In this document: in pieces, positions 8,058 through 16,730 of the stretch | How positions within the stretch are numbered: position 1 is the first letter of the stretch | How the letters are laid out: every line of letters starts with the position of its first letter | Origin: an uncultured Dorea sp. | GTDB lineage: Bacteria; Bacillota; Clostridia; Lachnospirales; Lachnospiraceae | Direction: 5' to 3' | Assembly: GCA_948602995.1 (NCBI GenBank) | Contig: CAPEBR010000018.1 | Coordinates: 13,180 to 77,179 of the forward strand | DNA: 64,000 bases | Translations under genes and position numbers: made by a program | Notes under the pieces: generated by a model | What the model was told of the DNA's origin: nothing | Database searches by the model: none | The model's input: only the letters and a program-made list of their open reading frames with translations

Positions 8058-10574
8058 ATGAGAAGATACTGGAGATTATGGATTATGGCATTACTTGCCG
8101 CCTTTCTTTTTTCCTTCCCGGCCTATGCAGGCGAGAAGGCCGTGGAACCGGAGATGATCTACCCCACGGGGCTGGAGCCGCTGCCGGAGAACATCCCGGA
8201 TCCCCGGGTGGAGGAGGATGCGGATGGCATACAGCCATACAACGTAACAGTACCATACAGTGGAACAGAGACGGAACTTTTTTTAGAACTGGAAGAGAAA
8301 ATGAAGACCGCTCTTCTGGAGGGAGAACCGGAGCTTGATGTATCAGGTATGAATATAGGTGTCGAAGATTATAAGATCTACAGGCTTGTATACTTCTCAC
8401 CATATCTCAGCAACGGGATTGACCTGGACTGTTACTATAACCGTCTGACTAAAACTTATACCCGTGTCGAGATTGAAAATCCCATGTCCCTGGAGGAGAC
8501 AAAAGCATACTGCCTGAGTATTGACAGTGATGTAAGCGAGATTATGCAGCAGGTGTCTGACGAAATGGACGATGAGACAAAAGCACTGAGAATTCATGAC
8601 TATTTTGTATATGAGTATGAATATGATAATGATAACCTTGAGGCGGATACACTGCCGGAGGACTCCTTCCGCAGCGGGGGGATTATCAGAAGAAAAATCG
8701 GAGTCTGTCAGGCCTATGCTTATGCATATTCCTACATTATGAATAAGTTGGGAATTGAGTGTCACGTAACCGGAAGCGATTCCATGAACCATGCATGGAA
8801 TATTCTTAAGCTGAACGGGAGCTATTACCATGTAGACTGTACATGGGATGATCCGGTGTGCGACAGGCTGGGAAGAGTAGGACATGAGTTTTTTCTGCTG
8901 AGTGATTACGAGATACGTTACGGCAGGCCCCAGGTACATTATGACTGGGATCTTTACTGGACGTTTGATTGTAATGATGACAGGTATGATAATGATTATT
9001 ACTGGACGGATATTGTTTCGCAGATTATTCTGGACGGAAGCAGTATGTACTATATAAAAAATGAACGAGATGCGGAAGGAAGAATTGACCATGGATTTAT
9101 CTTCTGCCAGGAAACCTATGGAACCCCTGAAAAGCTAAAGGATCTGGGAGAATGGACGGACTGGAATGATCCGGACCGATACTGGGCAGGCACCTATTCC
9201 GGGTTATTCCTTCAGGACGGGGAGTTGTATTATAATACCTCCACAGAGCTGAGGAAGATGTCCGTGGACGGCAGCAGCGATGTAAGGATCTGTGAAGACG
9301 TATCAGATACAGAGGAAGGATATCTGTACGGCAGCAGGAAGCACGGAGACCAGCTTGAATACATGCTCTGCACGTCACCTCAATTCGAGGAAAAAGCTGC
9401 AAGGTTTCATGTGCCGGTTCCCTTTTCCATTGCCCCGTCACAGATTATTCTTGGTACAGACAGTATGAAGCTTGGAGTTGGAAAATCCAAAACCATAAGC
9501 TATAAGCTTGTCCCCGCGGGGGCATCTTCCCAGATTCAATGGACTTCAGACAATACGAATGTGGCAGGGGTAGATGCAAATGGAGCAGTAACCGGAAGAG
9601 CGGAAGGAACAGCGAAGATAACCGCTTTGACCGGAAACGGGAAAACAGCCGTATGTACGGTGAATGTATCAAGAGAAAAATATAAGGTTACCTTTGATGC
9701 CAATGGAGGTACTGTATTAGCAGAGACAAGGGAGATTGAACTGGGAAATACATACGGAACCATGCCGGTGCCCGTCCGGGCAGGTTATCAGTTCGCTGGC
9801 TGGTTCACACACTCTGTGAACGGTTCGGAAAAAACAGAGGGTGACCAGGTGCGGGAAAAGGATCATACCCTGTATGCGCACTGGAAGGCAAATACTTATC
9901 TGGTCCGGTATGATAAAAACGGGGGTTTTGGCGGAAGTATGGCAGATACTGTCTGTAAATACGGCGGTTCCGTTATCCTGCGTCCAAATGCCTATACGAA
10001 GCCAGGCTATCATTTCGCAGGATGGGCGGAGACTCCCGGCGGTTCTGTTGCCTATCAGGACCAGGCTATTGTGAGAAACCTGACGGCTGCCGATGGCGGA
10101 ATTAAGATACTCTATGCAAAGTGGACTCCTGCAAGGTATAAGATCACCTATAAGCTGGGAGGAGGGAAAAATCATAAGAAAAATCCTTCAGGCTACTATA
10201 TTACCTCATCAAAAATTCTCTTAAAGAATCCCACAAGGAAGGGCTGCACCTTTAAGGGATGGTACAGTGACAGCAAATATAAAAAGAAAGTATCCGCCAT
10301 CCAGGCCGGCAGTACGGGAAATAAGACTCTGTATGCGAAGTGGTCAGTTAAGAAGTATAAGATCACCTATAAGCTGAAAGGCGGAAAGAATCATAAAAAG
10401 AATCCAAAGACTTATCAGGTGACAACGAAAACAATCAGCCTGAAAAAACCTGTCAGGAATGGCTATACTTTTAAAGGATGGTACAGTGACAGCAAGTATA
10501 AAAAGAAGGTAACAAAAATCAAGAAAGGAAGTACAGGGAATAAAGTATTATATGCAAGATGGAGCCGTTCATAA
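8058..10574 (+). CDS. Secreted transglutaminase-like protein with Big_2 and InlB-type repeats
   Basis: ATG at 8058 follows CAGGAGG; an in-frame GTG at 8025 lacks a site. A signal peptide is clear (LWIMALLAAFLFSFPAYAG). The middle of the first half is a transglutaminase-like cysteine domain: 'GVCQAYAYAYSY' (catalytic Cys), 'MNHAWNI' (His) and 'HVDCTWDDP' (Asp). A Big_2 domain follows ('IQWTSDNTNVAGVDANG'). Then come four InlB B-repeat (Listeria-Bacteroides) units with 'YTFKGWYSDSKYKKKV'-type cores and 'LYAKW' ends. The last two units are almost identical at a 219-base period. No sortase motif is present. The protein is probably secreted and acts on or binds the cell surface or matrix; the substrate is unknown. 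Confidence 0.85.
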   Translation: MRRYWRLWIMALLAAFLFSFPAYAGEKAVEPEMIYPTGLEPLPENIPDPRVEEDADGIQPYNVTVPYSGTETELFLELEEKMKTALLEGEPELDVSGMNIGVEDYKIYRLVYFSPYLSNGIDLDCYYNRLTKTYTRVEIENPMSLEETKAYCLSIDSDVSEIMQQVSDEMDDETKALRIHDYFVYEYEYDNDNLEADTLPEDSFRSGGIIRRKIGVCQAYAYAYSYIMNKLGIECHVTGSDSMNHAWNILKLNGSYYHVDCTWDDPVCDRLGRVGHEFFLLSDYEIRYGRPQVHYDWDLYWTFDCNDDRYDNDYYWTDIVSQIILDGSSMYYIKNERDAEGRIDHGFIFCQETYGTPEKLKDLGEWTDWNDPDRYWAGTYSGLFLQDGELYYNTSTELRKMSVDGSSDVRICEDVSDTEEGYLYGSRKHGDQLEYMLCTSPQFEEKAARFHVPVPFSIAPSQIILGTDSMKLGVGKSKTISYKLVPAGASSQIQWTSDNTNVAGVDANGAVTGRAEGTAKITALTGNGKTAVCTVNVSREKYKVTFDANGGTVLAETREIELGNTYGTMPVPVRAGYQFAGWFTHSVNGSEKTEGDQVREKDHTLYAHWKANTYLVRYDKNGGFGGSMADTVCKYGGSVILRPNAYTKPGYHFAGWAETPGGSVAYQDQAIVRNLTAADGGIKILYAKWTPARYKITYKLGGGKNHKKNPSGYYITSSKILLKNPTRKGCTFKGWYSDSKYKKKVSAIQAGSTGNKTLYAKWSVKKYKITYKLKGGKNHKKNPKTYQVTTKTISLKKPVRNGYTFKGWYSDSKYKKKVTKIKKGSTGNKVLYARWSRS

Positions 10575-10581
10575 AAATTCC

Positions 10582-10610
10582 TTGATTTTCCACGGAATCA
10601 GTGCTATAAT
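10582..10610 (+). promoter_or_regulatory. Promoter of the rimP-nusA-infB operon
   Basis: TTGATT at 10582-10587, 17-base spacer, TATAAT at 10605-10610. It starts 8 bases after the stop of the upstream gene and about 140 bases before rimP. Confidence 0.85.
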
Positions 10611-10631
10611 CCTCTATAGTTACATAATGAC

Positions 10632-10677
10632 CCGGCGGAAGAGTGAACAGAAAAAGTTCACTCTTCTTTATTGCCGG
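10632..10677 (+). promoter_or_regulatory. Strong leader hairpin in the rimP 5' untranslated region
   Basis: GAAGAGTGAAC at 10638-10648 pairs perfectly with GTTCACTCTTC at 10656-10666. An outer stem CCGGC (10632-10636) with GCCGG (10673-10677) encloses it. It begins about 15 bases after the expected transcription start. Only a weak T-stretch follows, so it may be a leader structure or an attenuator rather than a simple terminator. Confidence 0.65.
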
Positions 10678-10746
10678 ACACACGACAAAAAACGTCAGAT
10701 GAATGTTTTTAGCTGGAGTGAAAATGTCAGGAAAGGAAGTTTTGCA

Positions 10747-11214
10747 TTGTCAAAAAAAGAAATTTACGAACAGAAGACGGAAGAGATCCTGCTCCCCATG
10801 ATGGAGGAATACGGATTTGAGCTTGTGGATGTGGAGTATGTGAAGGAAGGCGGTACCTGGTATCTGCGTGCATATATCGACAAGCCGGGAGGCATTACCA
10901 TTGATGACTGCGAGGCAGTAAGCAGGAGACTGTCAGATATTCTTGATGAACAGGATTATATTGATGACTCCTATATCATGGAAGTGAGTTCTCCAGGTCT
11001 TGGCAGGCCCCTTAAGAAAGAGAAGGATTTTAAGAGGAGCCTTGGCAGTGAGGTAGAGTTAAGGACATACCGCATGATTGATAAGAGTAAGGAATTTACA
11101 GGAATACTGAAGGATTATGATGATACCACAGTGACCATAGAGCTTTCGGATGAAACTCTTAAGGTATTTCAAAAAGGCGATATAGCGCTCATCCGCCTTG
11201 CGTTCGATTTTTAA
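10747..11214 (+). CDS. rimP: Ribosome maturation factor RimP
   Basis: RimP helps assemble the 30S subunit. TTG at 10747 is preferred as start: AAAGGAAG at 10732-10739 lies 7 bases upstream and the protein then begins (M)SKKEIYEQKTEEIL, as usual for the family. Upstream in-frame ATGs lack ribosome sites. The 155-residue product shows the family pattern: 'LVDVEYVKEGGTWYLRAYIDKPGGITIDDCEAVSR' split over strand and helix, 'SYIMEVSSPGLGRPL', and a C-terminal SH3-like domain ending 'ALIRLAFDF'. It is the first gene of the nusA-infB operon and has a structured leader. Confidence 0.95.
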   Translation: MSKKEIYEQKTEEILLPMMEEYGFELVDVEYVKEGGTWYLRAYIDKPGGITIDDCEAVSRRLSDILDEQDYIDDSYIMEVSSPGLGRPLKKEKDFKRSLGSEVELRTYRMIDKSKEFTGILKDYDDTTVTIELSDETLKVFQKGDIALIRLAFDF

Positions 11215-11232
11215 GATAGGAGGAAATGGATA

Positions 11233-12570
11233 ATGAACACAGAATTATTAGAAGCGTTAACGATATTGGAGAAGGAGAAGGATATCAGTAAGGAGACACT
11301 GCTGGATGCGATTGAGAATTCACTGCTGAATGCCTGCAAGAACCATTTTGGAAAGGCAGATAATGTGCGGGTAATCATGGACAGACAGACATGTGATTAC
11401 CGGCTGTATGCAGAGAAGACAGTTGTGGAAGACGTGCTGGATCCCATTGAGGAGCTCAGTTTGGAGGAAGCCAGAAGCATGGATGGGAAATACGACCTGG
11501 GCGATATTGTCCAGATTCCCATTGAGTCCAAGTCCTTTGGCCGTATCGCCACGCAGAATGCAAAGAACCTGATTCTGCAGAAGATCCGGGAAGAGGAAAG
11601 GAAGGTTGTATTTGACCAGTATTTCGAAAAGGAGAAGGACATTGTTACCGGAATTGTACAGCGCTATGTGGGAAGAAATGTGAGCATTAATCTTGGAAAA
11701 GCGGATGCCATGCTGACGGAGAATGAGCAGGTCAGAGGCGAGGTCTTTAAGCCTACAGAGCGTATTAAATTGTATATTGTAGAAGTAAAGAATACAACGA
11801 AGGGACCGAAGATTCTTGTGTCCCGTACTCATCCGGAGCTTGTGAAGCGTCTGTTTGAGTCAGAGGTAACCGAGGTCAGAGACGGTGTGGTTGAGATTAA
11901 AAGCATCGCAAGAGAAGCGGGAAGCAGAACGAAGATTGCAGTATGGTCCAATGACCCGGATGTGGATCCCGTAGGTGCATGTGTGGGTATGAACGGCGCG
12001 AGAGTGAATGCCATCGTAAGTGAGCTAAGAGGTGAGAAGATTGATATTATTAACTGGAGCGATAACCCGGCGATCCTGATTGAGAATGCCCTGAGCCCGG
12101 CAAAGGTTATTTCTGTTATGGCGGATCCAGACGAGAAGGTGGCGAGCGTCATCGTACCGGATTACCAGCTTTCTCTTGCAATCGGTAAGGAAGGTCAGAA
12201 TGCAAGGCTTGCGGCAAGGCTTACCGGATATAAGATTGATATTAAGAGCGAGACACAGGCTATTGAGTCAGGTGAGCTTCCGGAAAATTATATGGAGCTT
12301 AGCGAGGGCGTGTACGAGCAGGAGATGTATGAGGAAGGCTACGAAGAGGGCTACAGCGAGGAGGATTATGGCGAAGAGGGCTATGGTGAAGCAGACTATG
12401 GCGAAGAAGGAAGTGGTGAAGCAGACTATGGCGAAGATGGCAATGGTGAGGCGGACTATGGCGAAGATGGCAGTGGCGAAGCGGACTATGGCGGAGAGAG
12501 CGAGGCGTATGCCGGTGAAACAGAGGAGCTTAAGTTCGATGAGATTGAGTTTGTGGAAGTGGAGGAGTAG
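11233..12570 (+). CDS. nusA: Transcription termination/antitermination factor NusA with acidic repeat tail
   Basis: NusA binds RNA polymerase and controls pausing, termination and antitermination. The protein has the N-terminal polymerase-binding domain ('LLEALTILEKEKDISKETL'), an S1 domain ('GIVQRYVGRNVSINLGKADA') and two KH domains ('VGACVGMNGARVNAIVSEL', 'LSLAIGKEGQNARLAARLTG'). After about residue 350 comes an unusual tail of about 90 residues made of repeats of a 10-residue unit of the form GEADYGEDGS, rich in Glu, Asp, Gly and Tyr. Ordinary Firmicute NusA ends near residue 350-380. RBS GGAGGAAA precedes the ATG. It lies between rimP and rnpM as in most Firmicutes. Confidence 0.95.
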   Translation: MNTELLEALTILEKEKDISKETLLDAIENSLLNACKNHFGKADNVRVIMDRQTCDYRLYAEKTVVEDVLDPIEELSLEEARSMDGKYDLGDIVQIPIESKSFGRIATQNAKNLILQKIREEERKVVFDQYFEKEKDIVTGIVQRYVGRNVSINLGKADAMLTENEQVRGEVFKPTERIKLYIVEVKNTTKGPKILVSRTHPELVKRLFESEVTEVRDGVVEIKSIAREAGSRTKIAVWSNDPDVDPVGACVGMNGARVNAIVSELRGEKIDIINWSDNPAILIENALSPAKVISVMADPDEKVASVIVPDYQLSLAIGKEGQNARLAARLTGYKIDIKSETQAIESGELPENYMELSEGVYEQEMYEEGYEEGYSEEDYGEEGYGEADYGEEGSGEADYGEDGNGEADYGEDGSGEADYGGESEAYAGETEELKFDEIEFVEVEE

Positions 12571-12578
12571 ATGATTCG

Positions 12579-12848
12579 TTGAGTGGGAAAAGAAAGATGC
12601 CTGTGCGCCAGTGTGTGGGCTGCCAGGAGATGAAGAATAAAAAAGAGATGATACGCATCATCCGTACAAATGAACAAGAATTCCTTCTTGATACTACGGG
12701 AAAGAAGAATGGCCGCGGCGCCTACCTCTGTCCGGATCCGGAATGCTTTGAAAAGGCTGTTAAAAACAAAGGCCTGGAGCGTTCATTCAGGCAGACAATT
12801 CCGAAGGAAGTATATGAGATGCTGAAAAAGGAGATGGAGAAGCTTTGA
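12579..12848 (+). CDS. rnpM: YlxR/RnpM family RNA-binding protein
   Basis: This 89-residue protein has the YlxR hallmarks: 'PVRQCVGCQEMKNKKEMIRII', then 'GRGAYLCPDPECFEKAVK' and a C-terminal helix. B. subtilis YlxR was renamed RnpM after it was reported to bind and modulate RNase P. The start is TTG at 12579, 9 bases after the nusA stop, with GGAGGAG at the end of nusA as ribosome site. Its end overlaps the start of the next gene by four bases. Confidence 0.9.
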   Translation: MSGKRKMPVRQCVGCQEMKNKKEMIRIIRTNEQEFLLDTTGKKNGRGAYLCPDPECFEKAVKNKGLERSFRQTIPKEVYEMLKKEMEKL

Positions 12849-13171
12849 AACAGGATAAGGTGGCAGGTCTGATCGGTCTGGCTACGAAGGCAGGCAAGAC
12901 TGCAGACGGAGAATTCTGTACAGAAAGAGAAGTAAAGTCAGGAAAGGCTGCACTCGTGATTGTTGCAGGAGATGCGTCGGATAACACAAAGAAAAAATTT
13001 CAGAACATGTGTGACTTTTATAAAGTGCCAATCTATTTTTATAAGGATAAAGATACCTTGGGGCATGCAATGGGAAAAGAATTCCGTGCATCGCTGGCCA
13101 TACTTGACCAGGGGTTTGCAGGGAGCATTAAGAAGTATATGGAAGATGCCAGACAGTCTGGCAGAGAGTAA
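12845..13171 (+). CDS. ylxQ: L7Ae/L30e family RNA-binding protein (YlxQ)
   Basis: A 108-residue member of the ribosomal L7Ae family: 'KVAGLIGLATKAGKTADGEFCTEREVKSGKAALVIVAGDASDNTKKK' (in parts), followed by 'VPIYFYKDKDTLGHAMGKEFRASLAILDQGF'. Homologues bind kink-turn RNA. The start is TTG at 12845, overlapping the rnpM stop. Position between rnpM and infB is the standard Firmicute order and supports the assignment. Confidence 0.9.
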   Translation: MKQDKVAGLIGLATKAGKTADGEFCTEREVKSGKAALVIVAGDASDNTKKKFQNMCDFYKVPIYFYKDKDTLGHAMGKEFRASLAILDQGFAGSIKKYMEDARQSGRE

Positions 13172-13198
13172 TACAATTGCATAGAGGAGGTAGTGTAT

Positions 13199-16100
13199 AT
13201 GTCAAAAATTAAAGTTTATGAATTAGCAAAAGAGCTGGATAAGCCAAGTAAGGAGCTGGTGGAGTTTCTTACAGGAAAGAATATAGAGGTAAAGAGCCAT
13301 ATGAGCGCAATAGAGGAAGCGGATGCAGATCTGGTGAGAAAGGCTTTCGGGAAAAAGGAAAAGGCAGAAGGAGAGATGAAGCCTGAGGCTCCCAGGAAAA
13401 AGAACATTGTTCAGGTATTCCGTCCGCAGAATACCCAGAGCGGTGCAAGGCAGGGGAGACGGCCGGGAGGGAAACCAGCCCAGCAGATGGGAAGACCGAT
13501 GCAGGTGAATAATGGCCGCCCGTCCAGGACATCAGCAGCCGGGACAAAGCCTGTGGGAGCCAGAATGCAGCCAGAGAAGCCGCAGCCGGTAAAACCGCAG
13601 CAAGAGAGACCCCAGGCAGCAAAGCCACAGCCGGAGAAGCCTCAGGCAGTAAAGCCGCAGTCAGAGAAGTCCCAGGCAGTAAAGGCACAGCAGGAGAAGG
13701 CGAAGACGGAGCCAGGCATGCAGGCAGCTAAGGGACAGCCCAGGCCGCAGCCGGAGAAGCCTCAGACAGCAGAGAAGCAGTCTGCGGAGAGACATCCTGA
13801 AAGGGCTGCAAAGACACCGGTTCAGGAAGAAAGAGCACAGGAAGCGGGTACTGACAGAACAGCAGCAAGACAGCAGAATGAGAGATCCCAGTCTGAGAGA
13901 CCAACAGAGAGACAGTCCAGGGAGACCCAGAGACCTGCAAGACAGAATTCCCGTTCTGAGAGAGGCCAGGACCGTCCGCAGGGAGACAGGAGAGACGGGA
14001 ACCAGGCAAGACGCTCTGACAGAAGAGACCGGGATCAGGATGGCCGCCGGGGAGACAGAAGAGACGGAGGCCGCCCATTTGGAGAGAGAAGAGACAGAAG
14101 GGACGGAGACCGTCCATTTGGAGAGAGAAGAGACAGAAGAGACGCAGACCGCCCGTTTGGAGAGAGAAGAGACAGAAGAGACGGAGACCGCCCGCAGGGA
14201 GAAAGAGGGGAGAGAAGGGACGGAGGCCGTCCATTTGGAGAGAGAAGAGACAGAAGAGACGGAGACCGCCCGCAGGGAGACAGAAGAGACGGAGGCCAGG
14301 GAGGCTTCAGGGACAGATTCCGCGGTGATAACAGAGGCCAGGGACGAAGCGGAAGACCAGGGGAAAGGACCGGAGACAGAACCGACAGGCGTCCTTCTAT
14401 TCCATCACCGATTGTGGAAGGACAGAAGCCCCAGCGCAGCAAAGGGAAAGGAAAGGACGATTACAAGAAAAAGGATTTCCGCCGGGATGAGGATAGAATG
14501 AGCAAGGGCAAGAAGGGAATGAACCAGACGAAGCAGCAGCTTCATAAGCCCCAGCCTAAGGAACAGAAGCAGGAGGAGAAGATTAAGTCTATCATTATTC
14601 CAAAGGTTCTTACGATTCAGGAGCTTGCGGATAAGATGAAGGTAGTGCCTTCTGTGATTGTGAAGAAGCTCTTTATGCAGGGTAAGATCGTAACGATTAA
14701 TCAGGAGATTGACTATGAGACAGCAGAGGAGATTGCGCTGGAGTTTGAAATCCTCTGTGAAAAAGAAGAGGTTGTGGATGTGATTGAGGAGCTTCTTAAG
14801 GAGGACGAAGAGGATGTCAGCAAGATGAAGAAGCGTCCGCCTGTAGTCTGTGTTATGGGTCATGTTGACCATGGTAAGACATCCCTTCTTGATGCAATCC
14901 GCAATACCAATGTGATCGGCAGAGAGGCCGGCGGTATTACACAGCATATCGGAGCATCGGTTGTAGAGGTAAATGGAGAGAGCATTACCTTCCTTGATAC
15001 ACCAGGGCATGAGGCATTTACAGCCATGCGTATGAGAGGTGCAAGCTCCACGGATATTGCCATCCTTGTGGTAGCGGCAGACGATGGTGTTATGCCTCAG
15101 ACCGTAGAGGCGATTAACCACGCCAAGGCGGCAGGAATTGAGATTGTTGTTGCAGTCAATAAGATTGATAAGCCGAGTGCAAATGTAGAGAGAGTAAAGC
15201 AGGAGCTTACGGAGTACGAGCTGATTGCAGAAGACTGGGGCGGAAGTACCATCTTTGTTCCGGTATCTGCCAAGACGGGAGAGGGATTAGAGGAGCTTAT
15301 GGAAATGATTCTTCTGACCGCTGAGGTTATGGAGCTTAAGGCAAATCCGAACCGCCGTGCGAGAGGACTTGTGCTGGAGGCAGAGCTTGATAAGGGAAGA
15401 GGCTCTGTGGCAACGGTCCTTGTACAGAAGGGAACGCTCCGTGTAGGCGATGCCATTGCGGCAGGCTCTGCCCATGGCAAGGTAAGGGCCATGATGGATG
15501 ATAAGGGAAGACGTGTCAAAGAGGCAGGTCCGTCAACACCGGTTGAGATTCTTGGACTGAATGATGTGCCGAATGCCGGTGAGGTATTTGTGGCATGCGG
15601 AAATGACAAGGAGGCAAGAAACTTTGCAGAGACCTTCATTGCCCAGAGCAAGGTGAAACTTCTTGAAGATACAAAATCCAAGCTGTCCCTGGATGATCTG
15701 TTTACACAGATTCAGGAGGGTAATCTGAAAGAGCTTGGCATAGTTGTAAAAGCAGATGTACAGGGCTCCGTAGAGGCAATTAAGCAGAGCCTCCTGAAGC
15801 TTTCCAATGATGAAGTTGTAATCAAGATCATCCACGGCGGTGTGGGCGCGATTAATGAATCAGATGTCAGTCTTGCGTCAGCATCGAATGCGATCATTAT
15901 CGGATTTAATGTCCGTCCGGATGCATCGGCAAAAGAGACGGCAGAACGAGAGGGTGTAGATGTTCGTCTGTATCGTGTTATTTATAATGCGATTGAGGAT
16001 GTGGAGGCAGCCATGAAGGGTATGCTTGATCCGGTATTTGAGGAGAAGGTACTCGGTCATGCCGAAGTGCGCCAGACCTTTAAGGCGTCAGGCGTTGGTA

Positions 16101-16333
16101 CGATTGCAGGCTCCTATGTTCAGGACGGTGTCTTTGAAAGAGACTGCTCTGTGCGTCTGACAAGAGATGGTATTGTAATCTTTGAGGGACCGCTTGCTTC
16201 TCTGAGACGATTCAAGGATGATGTGAAGGAAGTAAGGGCAGGATATGAATGCGGATTTGTATTTGCGAACTTTAATGATATCAAGGAGGGTGACCTGGTA
16301 GAATCCTACAAGATGGTTGAGGTTCCGAGATAA
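13199..16333 (+). CDS. infB: Translation initiation factor IF-2
   Basis: IF-2 is the GTPase that brings initiator tRNA to the 30S subunit. ATG at 13199 follows GAGGAGG at 13184-13190. The 1044-residue protein starts with an IF2_N domain ('KVYELAKELDKPSKELVEFL'). About residues 65-440 are a long basic, low-complexity linker: first Pro/Gln/Lys repeats ('QPEKPQAVKPQ'), then Arg/Asp/Gly repeats with units such as 'RRDRRDGDRPFGE'. A second IF2_N unit follows ('IQELADKMKVVPSVIVKKLF'). The G domain has GHVDHGKT, DTPGHEAF and NKID, and the C-terminal C1/C2 domains are complete. The linker is longer than in most Firmicutes. Confidence 0.97.
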   Translation: MSKIKVYELAKELDKPSKELVEFLTGKNIEVKSHMSAIEEADADLVRKAFGKKEKAEGEMKPEAPRKKNIVQVFRPQNTQSGARQGRRPGGKPAQQMGRPMQVNNGRPSRTSAAGTKPVGARMQPEKPQPVKPQQERPQAAKPQPEKPQAVKPQSEKSQAVKAQQEKAKTEPGMQAAKGQPRPQPEKPQTAEKQSAERHPERAAKTPVQEERAQEAGTDRTAARQQNERSQSERPTERQSRETQRPARQNSRSERGQDRPQGDRRDGNQARRSDRRDRDQDGRRGDRRDGGRPFGERRDRRDGDRPFGERRDRRDADRPFGERRDRRDGDRPQGERGERRDGGRPFGERRDRRDGDRPQGDRRDGGQGGFRDRFRGDNRGQGRSGRPGERTGDRTDRRPSIPSPIVEGQKPQRSKGKGKDDYKKKDFRRDEDRMSKGKKGMNQTKQQLHKPQPKEQKQEEKIKSIIIPKVLTIQELADKMKVVPSVIVKKLFMQGKIVTINQEIDYETAEEIALEFEILCEKEEVVDVIEELLKEDEEDVSKMKKRPPVVCVMGHVDHGKTSLLDAIRNTNVIGREAGGITQHIGASVVEVNGESITFLDTPGHEAFTAMRMRGASSTDIAILVVAADDGVMPQTVEAINHAKAAGIEIVVAVNKIDKPSANVERVKQELTEYELIAEDWGGSTIFVPVSAKTGEGLEELMEMILLTAEVMELKANPNRRARGLVLEAELDKGRGSVATVLVQKGTLRVGDAIAAGSAHGKVRAMMDDKGRRVKEAGPSTPVEILGLNDVPNAGEVFVACGNDKEARNFAETFIAQSKVKLLEDTKSKLSLDDLFTQIQEGNLKELGIVVKADVQGSVEAIKQSLLKLSNDEVVIKIIHGGVGAINESDVSLASASNAIIIGFNVRPDASAKETAEREGVDVRLYRVIYNAIEDVEAAMKGMLDPVFEEKVLGHAEVRQTFKASGVGTIAGSYVQDGVFERDCSVRLTRDGIVIFEGPLASLRRFKDDVKEVRAGYECGFVFANFNDIKEGDLVESYKMVEVPR

Positions 16334-16349
16334 TTGAAAGGATAGAAAA

Positions 16350-16730
16350 GTGAGAAAAAGAAGTATAAAGAATACCAGGGTCAATACGGAGGTGCAGCGG
16401 GAGCTTAGTAACATCCTGAGAGGTGGAATTAAGGACCCGCGGGTTGCACCGTGGACTTCGGTGGTGGCGGCTGAGGTTGCGCCGGATCTTAAGACATGTA
16501 AGGTATATGTCAGTGTTCTGGGGGATAAGAAAGCACAGGAGGATACGCTTGCGGGCCTTGAGAGCGCTGTTGGCTATATCCGCCGGGAGCTTGCCAGAAC
16601 GCTGAATATGCGGAACACGCCGGAGATCAGATTTGTATTAGACCAGTCAATTGAATATGGTGTAAATATGTCAAGAAAGATTGATGAAGTGACAAAGACT
16701 TTGAAAGCAGAGGGTGAAGAGAATGCTTAA
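16350..16730 (+). CDS. rbfA: 30S ribosome-binding factor RbfA
   Basis: RbfA is a cold-shock-linked 30S maturation factor. The protein has the type II KH fold: 'VNTEVQRELSNILRGGIKDPRV', 'TCKVYVSVLGDKKAQ' and 'LARTLNMRNTPEIRFVLDQSIEYG'. The start is GTG at 16350 after AAAGGATAG. It lies 16 bases after infB and overlaps the beginning of nrnA by 8 bases. Confidence 0.95.
   Translation: MRKRSIKNTRVNTEVQRELSNILRGGIKDPRVAPWTSVVAAEVAPDLKTCKVYVSVLGDKKAQEDTLAGLESAVGYIRRELARTLNMRNTPEIRFVLDQSIEYGVNMSRKIDEVTKTLKAEGEENA

Noticed and set aside
14050..14290. Regular repeats that could suggest a CRISPR array
   Set aside because: The units are contiguous, coding and without unique spacers.
13728..14442. Long open frames on the minus strand and in a second plus frame inside infB
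   Set aside because: They arise from the repetitive Arg/Asp/Gly and Pro/Gln/Lys coding of the IF-2 linker. They have low-complexity products and no ribosome sites.
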